A stretch of 64,000 bases of DNA from Paucibacter sp. Y2R2-4. GTDB taxonomy: Bacteria; Pseudomonadota; Gammaproteobacteria; Burkholderiales; Burkholderiaceae_C. Positions 37,144-46,544 of the stretch are shown here, piece after piece. The stretch spans positions 248,001-312,000 of the forward strand of contig NZ_JAJIRO010000002.1 in the NCBI RefSeq assembly GCF_025717535.1, written 5' to 3'. Each line of letters starts with the position of its first letter. Position 1 is the stretch's first letter. The notes beneath the pieces are model-generated. The model was given only the letters and a program-made list of their open reading frames with translations, had not been told where the DNA came from and did not search any database. Both the position numbers and the translations under genes were made by a program.

Positions 37144-39087
37144 ATGTCAGTGGTCTGCAAACAACAAAAACACCCTGCCGTCACCAAGACGACCGCACTC
37201 ACAGCAATGGCCCAAGCGATTTTGCTGCTTGTTTTAAGCCCTGCCTTGGCAGCCGAAACCCAAGAGCAAAGCAAAACGGAAACTGGTGGCGCCATTCGCC
37301 TCCAATCCAATGCACGAGCGAGTTCGGATACGACGGCTGACGAAGTGATGTATCGCGCGCCGCTGGCTCCGGCGGTCGTTCCGATGAGTGAATTCGAACG
37401 CTATGTGCAACGGCTCGCCGGCCAAGACCGGGAAGCTGCTCGCCGTGAGGCCGAAAGCGCCAATGATCCCGGGCGTGTCGCCGCGGAGGCAGAGCCGATT
37501 CGCCGCTTCGGTTCTGAATTGATGAGCGAAGCCTCGCGTGGCGGGCTCCTTCAAGAATCCAGCACCCAGATCCCACAAGACTATGTCATCAACGTTGGCG
37601 ACGAGATCCTGGTCACCCTGTGGGGCTCCGTCGATGCCGACCTGCGCCTCACCGTCGATCGCAGCGGCCGCATCACCATCCCGCGCGTCGGCCCCGTGAT
37701 GCTTGCGGGTGTGCGCTACGCAGACCTGAACTCCGCCATCGACCAGCGTGTCAGCCAAGTCTTCCGCAATTACAAAATCTCGACCTCCTTGGGACGCCTG
37801 CGGAGCATTCGGATTTATGTGACGGGCTTCACCCAGCGCCCAGGCGCTTACACGGTGAGCAGCCTTTCGACATTGGTGACCGGCCTGATGAAAGCCGGTG
37901 GCCCCACCGGCGCCGGAAGCTTCCGCCAAATCGAATTGCGCCGAGCCGGCAAGACCATCAGCTCCTTCGATTTCTATGAGTTGTTGATCAAGGGCGACAA
38001 AACCGCCGACCGCACCCTGCAAGCTGATGATGTGATTCACATCGGCGCTGTTGGCCCGCAAGTGGCCTTGATCGGCAGCGTCAACAAGCCGGCCATTTTT
38101 GAGCTTAAGCCTCAAGACACGCTGGCCGACGTGCTGGCCATGGCGGGCGGGTTCTCCGCTGTGGCTGATCGCAGCCGTTTTACGCTGGAACGATTGGATG
38201 CGCGCAATGACGCTCGCGTCATCGAAATCCCCCTGCCCCAGCAAGAGAAAAACAAACTACGTGATGGCGACATCCTGCGCGCCTTCAGCGCGGTTGAAAC
38301 GGCCCTGCCCCAACACAAGCAAAGCAAGCGCATCAAGGTCGAAGGCGAAGTGCAGCGCCCAGGCGAATTCATCTTGCCGGCCAACAGCACCTTGGCCGAC
38401 GCCATCAAGGCGGCGGGAGGACTGACACCCGGCGCCTACCTCTACGGCACCGATTTCAGCCGCGAAAGCGTGCGGATCAAGCAGTCCGAGAACTATGAAC
38501 GGGCGCTTCGCGCCATGGAGATTGATTTGCTGCGCGCCAGTTCCGGCAAGAAAGCCCTCAGCGCCGATGAAGCCGCAACGCAGGTCGCCAAGGAACAAAG
38601 CAGCACACGCTTGGTGGAACGCCTGCGCTCGCTCAAGCCCACGGGTCGCGTCGTGCTGGAAATTCCCCCCGAAGCCAACAACCTCCCCGACCTGAGCCTC
38701 GAAGACGGCGACCGTCTCCACGTCCCCGCAGTTCCGAAGAGCATCGGCGTTTTCGGCAGCGTGTTCAATAGTGGCAGCTACCTGTATAAAACAGGCGCAG
38801 CACTCGGTGAGTTCATGAAGCTGGCCGGCGGCCCAACCAAGGGCGCCGACACCGGCAGCTCCTTCGTGGTCCGCGCCAACGGCAGCGTCGTAAGCGCTCG
38901 CCAGTCGACCGGCGGCTGGTTCATGTCCGGCAATTCCCTGGAAAGCCTGCCCGCACAACCCGGTGACACCGTGTTCGTGCCCGAGGAAATGGACAAGACC
39001 ACCTTCATGCAAGAGGCGAAGGAATGGACGCAGATTCTTTATCAGTTTGGCTTGGGCGCTGCGGCGCTGAAGACCATCAAGAACTAA
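37144..39087 (+). CDS. SLBB-domain polysaccharide export protein
   Basis: A 647-residue secreted protein related to Wza. A signal peptide runs to about residue 36 (ILLLVLSPALAAETQ) with no lipobox cysteine, unlike Wza. The Poly_export domain begins at about 146 (YVINVGDEILVTLWGS), and several SLBB repeats follow (IYVTGFTQRPGAYTV near 222, VALIGSVNKPAIFEL near 309, IKVEGEVQRPGEFIL near 398, IGVFGSVFNSGSYLY near 535). Such proteins form the outer-membrane or periplasmic channel for capsule or exopolysaccharide. It starts the rightward polysaccharide operon and is followed by the Wzz-type protein. Confidence 0.9.
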   Translation: MSVVCKQQKHPAVTKTTALTAMAQAILLLVLSPALAAETQEQSKTETGGAIRLQSNARASSDTTADEVMYRAPLAPAVVPMSEFERYVQRLAGQDREAARREAESANDPGRVAAEAEPIRRFGSELMSEASRGGLLQESSTQIPQDYVINVGDEILVTLWGSVDADLRLTVDRSGRITIPRVGPVMLAGVRYADLNSAIDQRVSQVFRNYKISTSLGRLRSIRIYVTGFTQRPGAYTVSSLSTLVTGLMKAGGPTGAGSFRQIELRRAGKTISSFDFYELLIKGDKTADRTLQADDVIHIGAVGPQVALIGSVNKPAIFELKPQDTLADVLAMAGGFSAVADRSRFTLERLDARNDARVIEIPLPQQEKNKLRDGDILRAFSAVETALPQHKQSKRIKVEGEVQRPGEFILPANSTLADAIKAAGGLTPGAYLYGTDFSRESVRIKQSENYERALRAMEIDLLRASSGKKALSADEAATQVAKEQSSTRLVERLRSLKPTGRVVLEIPPEANNLPDLSLEDGDRLHVPAVPKSIGVFGSVFNSGSYLYKTGAALGEFMKLAGGPTKGADTGSSFVVRANGSVVSARQSTGGWFMSGNSLESLPAQPGDTVFVPEEMDKTTFMQEAKEWTQILYQFGLGAAALKTIKN

Positions 39088-39124
39088 TTGACCGAACCAA
39101 GCTGAAACTGCGGAGTCGCTGCGC

Positions 39125-40285
39125 GTGAGCCAAAACAATTCAACATCGCAAGACCATCTTGCACCTCTTGATCAACAAGGTGATGACGACGGCATCGACC
39201 TGCTGGAACTACTGACCATCTTGGCAGCGCGCTGGCGACTGCTGCTGGTGGCCCCCTTAGCAGCGGGCACCTTGGCCCTGGGCGGCAGCTACCTCATTGC
39301 ACCCACCTATACCGCCAAGACCACATTCTTGCCCCCCCAACAACAGCAAAGCTCTGCCGCGTCAGCCTTGGCATCCCTAGGCGCCCTATCTGGTTTGGCG
39401 GGCGGCATGGCTGGAATCAAAAGCCCGGCAGACCAGTATGTCGCCCTGATGCAGAGCAACAATGTCGAAGATCGTATCGTCGACCGCTTCAAGCTCATGG
39501 AAGAGTACGAATCCAAGTACCGCTTTGAAGCCCGTAACACACTCGAAAAGAATGTGCGCATTTCTTTGGGAAAGAAAGATGGCCTGATTACAGTCGAGGT
39601 TGACGCCAAAAACCCGCAAATGGCCGCCGATATCGCAAATATGCATGTCACCGAATTGCGGCGCTTGACTTCCGAACTCGCATTGACTGAGGCTCAGCAG
39701 CGTCGCGCGTTCTTTGAAGGAGAGTTGAAGCGGACCCAAATCAAGCTAGTTGAAGCCCAACAGATCCTGCAAAGCAGCGGATTCAACCCCGGCGCATTGA
39801 AAGCTGAACCCAAGGCAGCCGCCGAAGGCTATGCCACCCTTAAGGCCCAGGCTACAGCAGCTGAGATCAAGCTGCAAACCATGCGCCGCAGCTTGGCCGA
39901 CACCACCCCTGAAATCCAGCAGCAAACAACACTGCTGGGCGCGCTGCGCGCCCAGTTGTCCAAGTTGGAAGGCGCAACAAGCGACATCAAGAACGATGCA
40001 GACTACATCGGTCGCTACCGAGAATACAAATACCAAGAAACGTTGTTCGAGCTGTTTTCCAAGCAGTTTGAAATCGCACGCTTGGACGAAAGCCGTGAAG
40101 GTGCTCTGATCCAAGTCATCGACATTGCCACCAGACCGGAGCACAAAAGCAATCCAAAGAGAGCATCCATAGCTCTTACATCGACGTTCGCATTTTTAGT
40201 GTTGATGCTAATTTATTTTCCAACGATGCACATCTTACAAAAGGCGAAGAAAATCCAAGCAATCAAACAAGAATTGGCTGTTTAA
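39125..40285 (+). CDS. Wzz-type chain-length determinant
   Basis: Inner-membrane polysaccharide copolymerase of 386 residues that sets polymer length. Two membrane helices flank a periplasmic coiled-coil domain, at about 37-58 and 347-367. The N-terminal Wzz motif is DLLELLTILAARWRLLL. The proline-rich second-helix signature is weak, and no tyrosine-kinase domain is fused, so it fits PCP-1-like proteins. It may work with the SLBB protein just upstream. The start is a GTG 37 bases after that gene. Base composition begins to fall within its last 150 bases, close to the AT-rich block. Confidence 0.88.
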   Translation: MSQNNSTSQDHLAPLDQQGDDDGIDLLELLTILAARWRLLLVAPLAAGTLALGGSYLIAPTYTAKTTFLPPQQQQSSAASALASLGALSGLAGGMAGIKSPADQYVALMQSNNVEDRIVDRFKLMEEYESKYRFEARNTLEKNVRISLGKKDGLITVEVDAKNPQMAADIANMHVTELRRLTSELALTEAQQRRAFFEGELKRTQIKLVEAQQILQSSGFNPGALKAEPKAAAEGYATLKAQATAAEIKLQTMRRSLADTTPEIQQQTTLLGALRAQLSKLEGATSDIKNDADYIGRYREYKYQETLFELFSKQFEIARLDESREGALIQVIDIATRPEHKSNPKRASIALTSTFAFLVLMLIYFPTMHILQKAKKIQAIKQELAV

Positions 40286-40441
40286 GGGCCGCCTTAAGCC
40301 AAAAGCAAACGCACCACAACTGCCATTTCCTCGAAGGCTCGAGCGGGTAAGACAAGTCCATATAGCATCGAATTCCAGAATCCGATCACCACACCCGGTA
40401 TCAACATCCGCTCCTTGGCTTCCCCTAGTGAATCAAGACAA
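40286..40441. other. Spacer at the edge of the AT-rich block
   Basis: 156 bases between the Wzz-type gene and the epimerase. Neither a gene nor a clear promoter or terminator is seen. It contains TCGAAGGCTCGAG, a small palindrome. It separates GC-rich conserved export genes from AT-rich variable genes, as expected of a recombination joint. Confidence 0.4.
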
Positions 40442-41536
40442 ATGCTAAAAATCCTTACCGTCGTTGGCGCTCGCCCTCAATTCATTAAAGCCGCCGCAAT
40501 CTCCAGGGCAATCAGAAATAGCCAGGATAATATTTTTGAAGAAACACTTCTTCACACAGGGCAGCATCACGATGAAAACATGTCATCGGTATTTTTTGAT
40601 GAACTAAAAATAACCACGCCGAAATACAATCTAGAAATTTCCGGTGGGCTCCATGGGGCCATGACTGGAAAAATGCTTGACGGCATCGAAAAAGTTCTCA
40701 TAGCCGAGAAACCAGATTGGGTTCTAATTTATGGCGATACGAACTCGACGCTGGCAGCTGCATTAGCAGCAGCAAAGCTTCACATTCCTGTGGCCCATAT
40801 TGAAGCAGGTCTTCGCTCGTTCAATATGAGAATGCCTGAAGAAGTAAACCGAATCGTTGCCGACCGTCTTTCCACCCTGCTTTTGTGTCCTACAAAAACT
40901 AGCGTAGACAACCTTCGTGCAGAGGGGAAAATGAAAGGCGTGCATTTGGTTGGGGATGTTATGTACGACGTTTCCCTCTACTACAGGGATCTATCACGTA
41001 GGCAAAGCGATATTTTGGAAAGACTGGGCCTAGCCGAAGGCCAATATGTGCTAGCCACTTGCCACCGAGCGGAAAATACAGATGTCTCGCACCGCCTGCG
41101 AGGTATTGTCAGTGCATTGGCAAAGATTGCAAAAGACGTGCCAGTGATACTGCCGCTCCATCCTCGGACTCGCAAACTCATCGCAGAGCATGAACTTGAA
41201 AGTGAGTTAAAAGCCGTAACCTTAACTGACCCGCTACCTTTTCTAGATATGGTACGACTGGAACAATCTGCAAAGGTCATCTTGACAGACTCAGGTGGAG
41301 TACAAAAAGAGGCTTTCTTTTACGGTGTTCCGTGCATCACTATGCGCGATGAAACAGAATGGACTGAAACTGTAAATTCAGGCTGGAATACGCTAACTGG
41401 CGCAGAACCAGATGCAATCGTTCGGGCATTCCAATCTAGCGACAGTCTGCGCAAGTTAACAACCGAACCCTACGGCACAGGCAACGCAGCCGAACTCTGC
41501 CTGAAAGCAATTCTGCAAGCGCAGCAGGCAAAGTGA
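40442..41536 (+). CDS. UDP-HexNAc 2-epimerase, WbpI/WecB-like
   Basis: Non-hydrolysing C2 epimerase of 364 residues acting on UDP-GlcNAc or a derivative in the cytosol. Markers are TVVGARPQFIKAA at the start, HTGQHHDENMSSVFFDEL, YGDTNSTLAAALAA, HIEAGLRSFNMRMPEEVNR, and the C-terminal LTDSGGVQKEAFFYGVPC. By recall this version is closer to Pseudomonas WbpI, which epimerises UDP-GlcNAc3NAcA, than to E. coli WecB; that matters because WbpG, HisH and HisF homologues follow. The start at 40442 (MLKILTV) is used over an upstream TTG. It overlaps the flippase by four bases (GTGA). Confidence 0.85.
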   Translation: MLKILTVVGARPQFIKAAAISRAIRNSQDNIFEETLLHTGQHHDENMSSVFFDELKITTPKYNLEISGGLHGAMTGKMLDGIEKVLIAEKPDWVLIYGDTNSTLAAALAAAKLHIPVAHIEAGLRSFNMRMPEEVNRIVADRLSTLLLCPTKTSVDNLRAEGKMKGVHLVGDVMYDVSLYYRDLSRRQSDILERLGLAEGQYVLATCHRAENTDVSHRLRGIVSALAKIAKDVPVILPLHPRTRKLIAEHELESELKAVTLTDPLPFLDMVRLEQSAKVILTDSGGVQKEAFFYGVPCITMRDETEWTETVNSGWNTLTGAEPDAIVRAFQSSDSLRKLTTEPYGTGNAAELCLKAILQAQQAK

Positions 41537-42837
41537 ACCCACCTCAGAGAGACGCGCCTAGTCCCAATCAGGCATTGGAGGTCATGCGAAAAAACGTGTC
41601 TCGACTCGCGTCCGGTGCAGTGGTTTCGCAGGCACTCATGATCGCATCTACTCCTCTGCTGACGCGAATTTTTAGTCCAGATGCTTTTGGCATCATGGCG
41701 GTGTTTTCTTCTACCTACGCCATCGCGATACCAATTGCGACAATGAAGTACGATGCAGCAGTCATCCTACCTAAGTCGGACCAAAGTGCGATAAGACTAA
41801 CTGCATTAGTTATCCTTATTGCGTCTAGTCTCTCGATTCTGACAGGAGTAATCCTTTGGCTGTCAACGACGCTTTCGCTCCTACCTCACGCCGCCGAACT
41901 GAATTTATGGCTACCTCTAGCCCTATGGCTTGGTTCACTCTATACACTAACTCAGCAATGGAGTGCTCGCCGAAACAATTACAAACATTTTGCTCGCAGC
42001 CAAATAATTGGCGCTACATTCAACATCGGAACCAGCCTGGGCCTGGGGATTTGGCTAGGGGGCAGACCCGAATACCTAATTTTTGGTTTTGTATTTGGCA
42101 TGGCCAGCTCTCTTGGGTACATGTATTTGTCCCAAAGCAGAGGTCCAACAATTCCTATTCGATTATCAATTAAAAACCTAATACACCGAGCTATAGTTTA
42201 CAAGCAGTTCCCCACTTTAGTTCTCCCCACAACACTTTTAATTACATTCAGTCAAAGTGCCATCCCTCTTATCCTCACGGCGAATTACCCAATAGCTGAT
42301 GTCGGGCATTTTGCTGTCGCCAATCGTCTTTTGCTGGTCCCCTCCGCCCTTATCGGCGGAGCCTTAACCGAAGTCTTTCGCGCCGAATTTGTACGGCGGC
42401 AACGAAATCGCACAGAGGTCACCACTCTTTTTCAGCGCACCTTACGTACTTTAGCGTTTTTTGCTTTCCCATTATTCGGAACACTGACTGCATTGGCACC
42501 ATTATTGTTCAGCAAAGTGTTCGGAGTCGAGTATCAAGGAGCTGGTCAAGTTGCACAAGCAATTGCACTTGGCGTAGCAGCACAGTTCCTAGGCAGTCCT
42601 TTTGCCAGCGTCTTCGTGGCACTTCGCCGCGCGGATACTGGATTGAAAATTCAACTAGCGACAACGGGGGTACCACTGGTATTTTTGGCAGCCGCCGCGA
42701 CAAATCACCTACCCTTGAATTCAGCACTACTAATTTATTCGGCAACTTCTGCACTGAGCATTGCTGCGATGTTGGTCCTAGTGCTACGCATGTGCCGAGG
42801 CGCGGACAATTCACCCAGAACGAGTGAAACGGCATGA
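41533..42837 (+). CDS. Wzx-type flippase (first)
   Basis: A 434-residue membrane protein of the polysaccharide-transporter family with about 12 helices. It would flip the lipid-linked repeat unit across the inner membrane. The family-like start is VSRLASGAVVSQALMIASTPLLTRIFSPDAFG. The GTG start overlaps the epimerase stop. A second flippase is encoded at the right end of the window and shares the LTRI(F/Y)SP pattern but is otherwise distinct. AT-richer codon use than the genes before 40 kb. Confidence 0.88.
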   Translation: MNPPQRDAPSPNQALEVMRKNVSRLASGAVVSQALMIASTPLLTRIFSPDAFGIMAVFSSTYAIAIPIATMKYDAAVILPKSDQSAIRLTALVILIASSLSILTGVILWLSTTLSLLPHAAELNLWLPLALWLGSLYTLTQQWSARRNNYKHFARSQIIGATFNIGTSLGLGIWLGGRPEYLIFGFVFGMASSLGYMYLSQSRGPTIPIRLSIKNLIHRAIVYKQFPTLVLPTTLLITFSQSAIPLILTANYPIADVGHFAVANRLLLVPSALIGGALTEVFRAEFVRRQRNRTEVTTLFQRTLRTLAFFAFPLFGTLTALAPLLFSKVFGVEYQGAGQVAQAIALGVAAQFLGSPFASVFVALRRADTGLKIQLATTGVPLVFLAAAATNHLPLNSALLIYSATSALSIAAMLVLVLRMCRGADNSPRTSETA

Positions 42838-44093
42838 TTAAAGCACTAATACTCGCCACCCTCTACATCGTCGCCGTTCATTACGCCTACGTCTCATACA
42901 TCAATCCAACCTTTGAATACGCCCACTACACATACCTAGCCCCGACACCCTTGAGTTTGGCAAGCACCTACCTACTATCATTACTCGTAGTTTTCGCGTA
43001 CAGCGATACTGCACACCCCGCACAAGCTGCCGCGGGATTAATATACACGCTGTGCTACGTTCCAATTCAATTGAGCCTACTATTCAGTGTAGATCAACCG
43101 TATCGCACGATATTTGAGGCGCAAGTTGCTATCGCATTGAGCATGTCCTTTATATTCGTAGCGGCTCGAATGGGAGCACTGCCAACACCGGCCAATTCAT
43201 TTAGCTTCAAAAACTTAGACCGATTCCTAGGCCTACTCACAATCGGAACGATCATCACGATTATCACCGTCAATCGACACCACATGCGCCTTGTGTCATT
43301 TGAAGATGTCTATGACCTCCGAGAAGAAGCAACCTCAGGGGCCTCCAGCCCGCTTTTTAACTACCTAACCTCATTGGTCTCCTACTGTTTCCTCTCTTAT
43401 TTTTTTGCCCGGGGCATTGCCCACAAAAAATGGCGTCACCTTATTTTGGGGATTCTCGGCTCCATAGTACTTTATACAACAACGGGCGCAAAATCATCAC
43501 TCCTGCTTTTACCAATGACGTTGGGCGTAGTTTTTCTCTGGCGTTCAGGGTCTGGTTTTTTGGCTCGCACATTATTTACTGTAATTGTCCTTATTTTCAC
43601 ATTAATCGCCGCTCTACCTGACGAAGGCGCATCACTTTGGGCAAAAGCAATAATACTTGTGCGTGTCATCGGAACTAGCGGATGGACAGCCAGCAAATAT
43701 TTTGAGTACTTCGGAAGCCACAAGTACACATACTACACCCACATTGGCCCAATCAAATCCCTGACCGGCAACTATCCTTACGGTGAAAATTCTTTAGGGC
43801 AGCTCATAGGAATTGAGTATTCCGGGTCGGCTGAAGCCAACTTCAACGCAAGCTTTTGGGCAAGCGATGGCTTTGCGGCCTGTGGAGTTGCGGGAATACT
43901 CATAGTAACAATACCGGTGATTGCCATACTTTTCGCGATAAATCGCCTCACCAGAGTCTTTGAGAGTAGATTCACTGTCGCTTGGATTACTGGATTTATC
44001 ATTGCAATGTTAAATGTACCCCTTTCAACAGCATTACTATCTGGTGGTGGTGGCGTTATTTTCCTATTGGCATGGCGAGCAACGAAAGATTAA
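42834..44093 (+). CDS. Wzy-like O-antigen/polysaccharide polymerase
   Basis: A 419-residue polytopic membrane protein with ten or more helices and a long periplasmic loop in the second half (about 280-330, rich in Gly, Tyr and Ser). Wzy proteins share little sequence, so the call rests on length, topology and position between Wzx and glycosyltransferases. The ATG overlaps the flippase stop (ATGA). It is the most AT-rich gene of the window together with its right neighbour. It is the only polymerase candidate seen, although two flippases exist. Confidence 0.75.
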   Translation: MIKALILATLYIVAVHYAYVSYINPTFEYAHYTYLAPTPLSLASTYLLSLLVVFAYSDTAHPAQAAAGLIYTLCYVPIQLSLLFSVDQPYRTIFEAQVAIALSMSFIFVAARMGALPTPANSFSFKNLDRFLGLLTIGTIITIITVNRHHMRLVSFEDVYDLREEATSGASSPLFNYLTSLVSYCFLSYFFARGIAHKKWRHLILGILGSIVLYTTTGAKSSLLLLPMTLGVVFLWRSGSGFLARTLFTVIVLIFTLIAALPDEGASLWAKAIILVRVIGTSGWTASKYFEYFGSHKYTYYTHIGPIKSLTGNYPYGENSLGQLIGIEYSGSAEANFNASFWASDGFAACGVAGILIVTIPVIAILFAINRLTRVFESRFTVAWITGFIIAMLNVPLSTALLSGGGGVIFLLAWRATKD

Positions 44094-44178
44094 CTTAAAA
44101 TTTCACAAAAAATCTTTAAATCCAATTAAAAGCCACAAAAAACCAAAGAAGCAAGTAAAGCCATTAAATTTAAAAACT
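44094..44178 (+). other. A-rich spacer before a glycosyltransferase
   Basis: 85 bases made mostly of A and T with several AAAA runs. The frame is open through it, but the translation is Lys/Asn-rich with no family likeness, so the downstream gene is started at 44179. It is the lowest-GC stretch noticed in the window. Confidence 0.4.
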
Positions 44179-45381
44179 ATGAAAATAGTACATCTCGAAG
44201 ATTTCATCCATCCAGACGCTGGCTATCAAGTTAACTTGCTTGGCAGACTTCAAGTACTTCAAGGCCACGAAGTTCAAGTTGTGACAGCCGAACTTGACAA
44301 AATCCCATCGGAGTTAACCGATTTTTTCGGCCGCGATGACATTATTGGTCGAGACCAAAGATTCGAAAATGAGACTGGTGTAAAAATACACCGAGTTCCA
44401 TTATTTGGCTTCTATAGCGGACGCGCAATATTTCGCCCGTTTAGACTTTTGAGACAAGTAATATCTACAAAACCAGATGTACTCTTCGTTCACGGGGAAG
44501 ATACATTAACCGGAATTGTGTTTATTTTGATTTCGCGTTGGCTACCATTTCCGATAGTCCTTGATTGCCACATGCTCGAAATGGCATCAAAAAACAAGTA
44601 CAGGGAGTATTTTCGGTGGATCTATAAGCGCTTCATAACGCCTATTATTTTGAAGCGAAAAATTCCGCTAATACGTGTAGTTGATAGCGATTTCGTTCAG
44701 AAGTGCCTAGGCATTCCCTTGTCACACACCGATCTTCTCTCCTTCGGTACGGATACCGATCATTTCAAGCCCGATCCAGAAAAAAAAGCGTCCCTACGCA
44801 AAGAACTTGGGCTAGATCCAAACGCCTTTCTAGTTGTTTATGCCGGCAAATTGGATGAACACAAGGGTGGGAAATTCTTGTCTTCTGCCATTAGCCGCTC
44901 CTTAAACGACCCAAGCAACAGACCCATTGAATTTCTTGTGATCGGCAACGCGGTAGGAGAGTACGGTGAAACTGTAGAATCTGAGCTCGCCGGCAGTCAG
45001 AACAAGATAGTGCGACTCCCGACCCAGCGGTACTTTGATTTGGCGCGCTTTTATCAAATGGCTGACCTATCAGTCTTTCCAAAACAATGCAGCATGAGTT
45101 TCTTTGAGGCCCAATCATGTGGACTTCCTATCCTGTTCGAGGAAAATGAAATAAATAGCCAACGGGCTGAGTACAAAAGCGCGGTGACATTCGAACCTGA
45201 GTCCATCGAGGATTTTCGAGCAAAGCTAATAGAGTTATCGAAACTCCCCCCCGACGAATATGCGGAGTATGGCAAGAACGCGCGCAAGCATGTGCTTGAA
45301 AAATATGATTTTGTTCCCATCGCCAAGCAGTTCACCGAAGTATTGGCGAGAACAATCAAACAATGGAAAACGCATTCATGA
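44179..45381 (+). CDS. GT4-type glycosyltransferase
   Basis: A 400-residue GT-B enzyme. The N-terminal acceptor domain begins MKIVHLEDFIHPDAGYQVN. The donor domain has YAGKLDEHKGGKFL near 220 and the E(x7)E-type site EAQSCGLPILFEENE near 312. It is cytosolic or peripheral and would add one sugar of the repeat unit; donor and acceptor are unknown. The next gene starts inside its last codons (ATGA). Low-GC codon use points to recent transfer with the neighbouring wzy. Confidence 0.85.
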   Translation: MKIVHLEDFIHPDAGYQVNLLGRLQVLQGHEVQVVTAELDKIPSELTDFFGRDDIIGRDQRFENETGVKIHRVPLFGFYSGRAIFRPFRLLRQVISTKPDVLFVHGEDTLTGIVFILISRWLPFPIVLDCHMLEMASKNKYREYFRWIYKRFITPIILKRKIPLIRVVDSDFVQKCLGIPLSHTDLLSFGTDTDHFKPDPEKKASLRKELGLDPNAFLVVYAGKLDEHKGGKFLSSAISRSLNDPSNRPIEFLVIGNAVGEYGETVESELAGSQNKIVRLPTQRYFDLARFYQMADLSVFPKQCSMSFFEAQSCGLPILFEENEINSQRAEYKSAVTFEPESIEDFRAKLIELSKLPPDEYAEYGKNARKHVLEKYDFVPIAKQFTEVLARTIKQWKTHS

Positions 45382-46544
45382 CACCTAAGGGTGAAACCGC
45401 GGGCTTAATTGTCGGCATCGACGCCTCACGCAACCGTTCTGGCGGTGCTATAGCCCACCTCAAAGGAATCATTGATGCATTCGACGTAAAGCTCGGCATT
45501 GCTCAGGTCCATGTTTGGGCGTTTAAGTCGTTACTTGATGGCTTACCTGACCGCCCTTGGCTATTCAAGCACCACCACCCTATGCTGGAGAAGTCACTCT
45601 TTCAACAACTATGGTGGCAGGCCAGTATCTTGAAGCGGGACGCCGAGCGAATCGGCTGTCATGTCCTGTTCGCTACTGATGCAAGCACTTTGTGCAACTT
45701 CCACCCGTTGGTCGTACTAAGCCAAGACCTGCTATCTTATGAGCCGGGTGTTATGCAAACCTATCGTTTGGGTCGTACTAGGCTACGTCTTGAAGTTATC
45801 AAACGCGTACAGAACATCGCATTCCGCCGGGCAATTGGTGTTTTGTTTCTAACTGAATATGCGCGCAAGTTGGTCCAAGCCTCCTGTGGAAATCTGAGCA
45901 CCACTGCACTTGCCCCGCACGGAGTAGATGACGCGTTTCGAATTCCTGCCCCCGGACTAAGAACACACTTCCAAGTCGACGGAAACGCAATCCGTTGCAC
46001 ATATGTTTCTAGTGCGGACTTCTACAAGCATCAGTGGAACGTTGTTAAGGCAATTCGCCTGCTACGAGACCAGGGCATACTTGTCACACTAACGTTGATT
46101 GGCGGAGGGTCGGGGAAAGCTCGTCAACTGTTGGATCGCACAATTGCAGAGTGCGGCGGGGCAGAATGGACGACGCAACTCGATTTCCTCAAACACAGCG
46201 AGCTACCCGCGCAGTTGGATCATGCAGATATCTTTGTTTTCGCATCTAGTTGCGAGAATTTGCCGGTTACCTTGCTGGAAGGCATGGCGAAAGCTCTACC
46301 TATTGCATGTTCAAATCGAGGTCCCATGCCCGAAGTCTTGGGCGACGGCGGTGAGTATTTCGACCCACTGGATCCGACATCCATCGCGGATTCTATTGGC
46401 CGTTTGATCGCTAGTCCAGATCGCCGTAAATTATTGGCAACAACCGCCCATGAACGCGCAGACACTTTCACTTGGTCAGAGTGCTCAAACCGCACGTTCA
46501 GCTTTATTCGTAACAGCTATTTTCAATACGTGACAACCCAATGA
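45378..46544 (+). CDS. GT1/GT4-type glycosyltransferase
   Basis: A 388-residue GT-B enzyme. The N-terminus IVGIDASRNRSGGAIAHL contains a glycine-rich acceptor-side loop, and the donor domain shows TYVSSADFYKHQWN near 210 and FASSCENLPVTLLEGMAKALPI near 298, followed by EVLGDGGEYFDP. The start at 45378 gives the ATGA overlap seen throughout this operon; an ATG five codons earlier is possible. The sugar specificity is unknown. GC content rises through this gene compared with the previous two. Confidence 0.85.
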   Translation: MTPKGETAGLIVGIDASRNRSGGAIAHLKGIIDAFDVKLGIAQVHVWAFKSLLDGLPDRPWLFKHHHPMLEKSLFQQLWWQASILKRDAERIGCHVLFATDASTLCNFHPLVVLSQDLLSYEPGVMQTYRLGRTRLRLEVIKRVQNIAFRRAIGVLFLTEYARKLVQASCGNLSTTALAPHGVDDAFRIPAPGLRTHFQVDGNAIRCTYVSSADFYKHQWNVVKAIRLLRDQGILVTLTLIGGGSGKARQLLDRTIAECGGAEWTTQLDFLKHSELPAQLDHADIFVFASSCENLPVTLLEGMAKALPIACSNRGPMPEVLGDGGEYFDPLDPTSIADSIGRLIASPDRRKLLATTAHERADTFTWSECSNRTFSFIRNSYFQYVTTQ

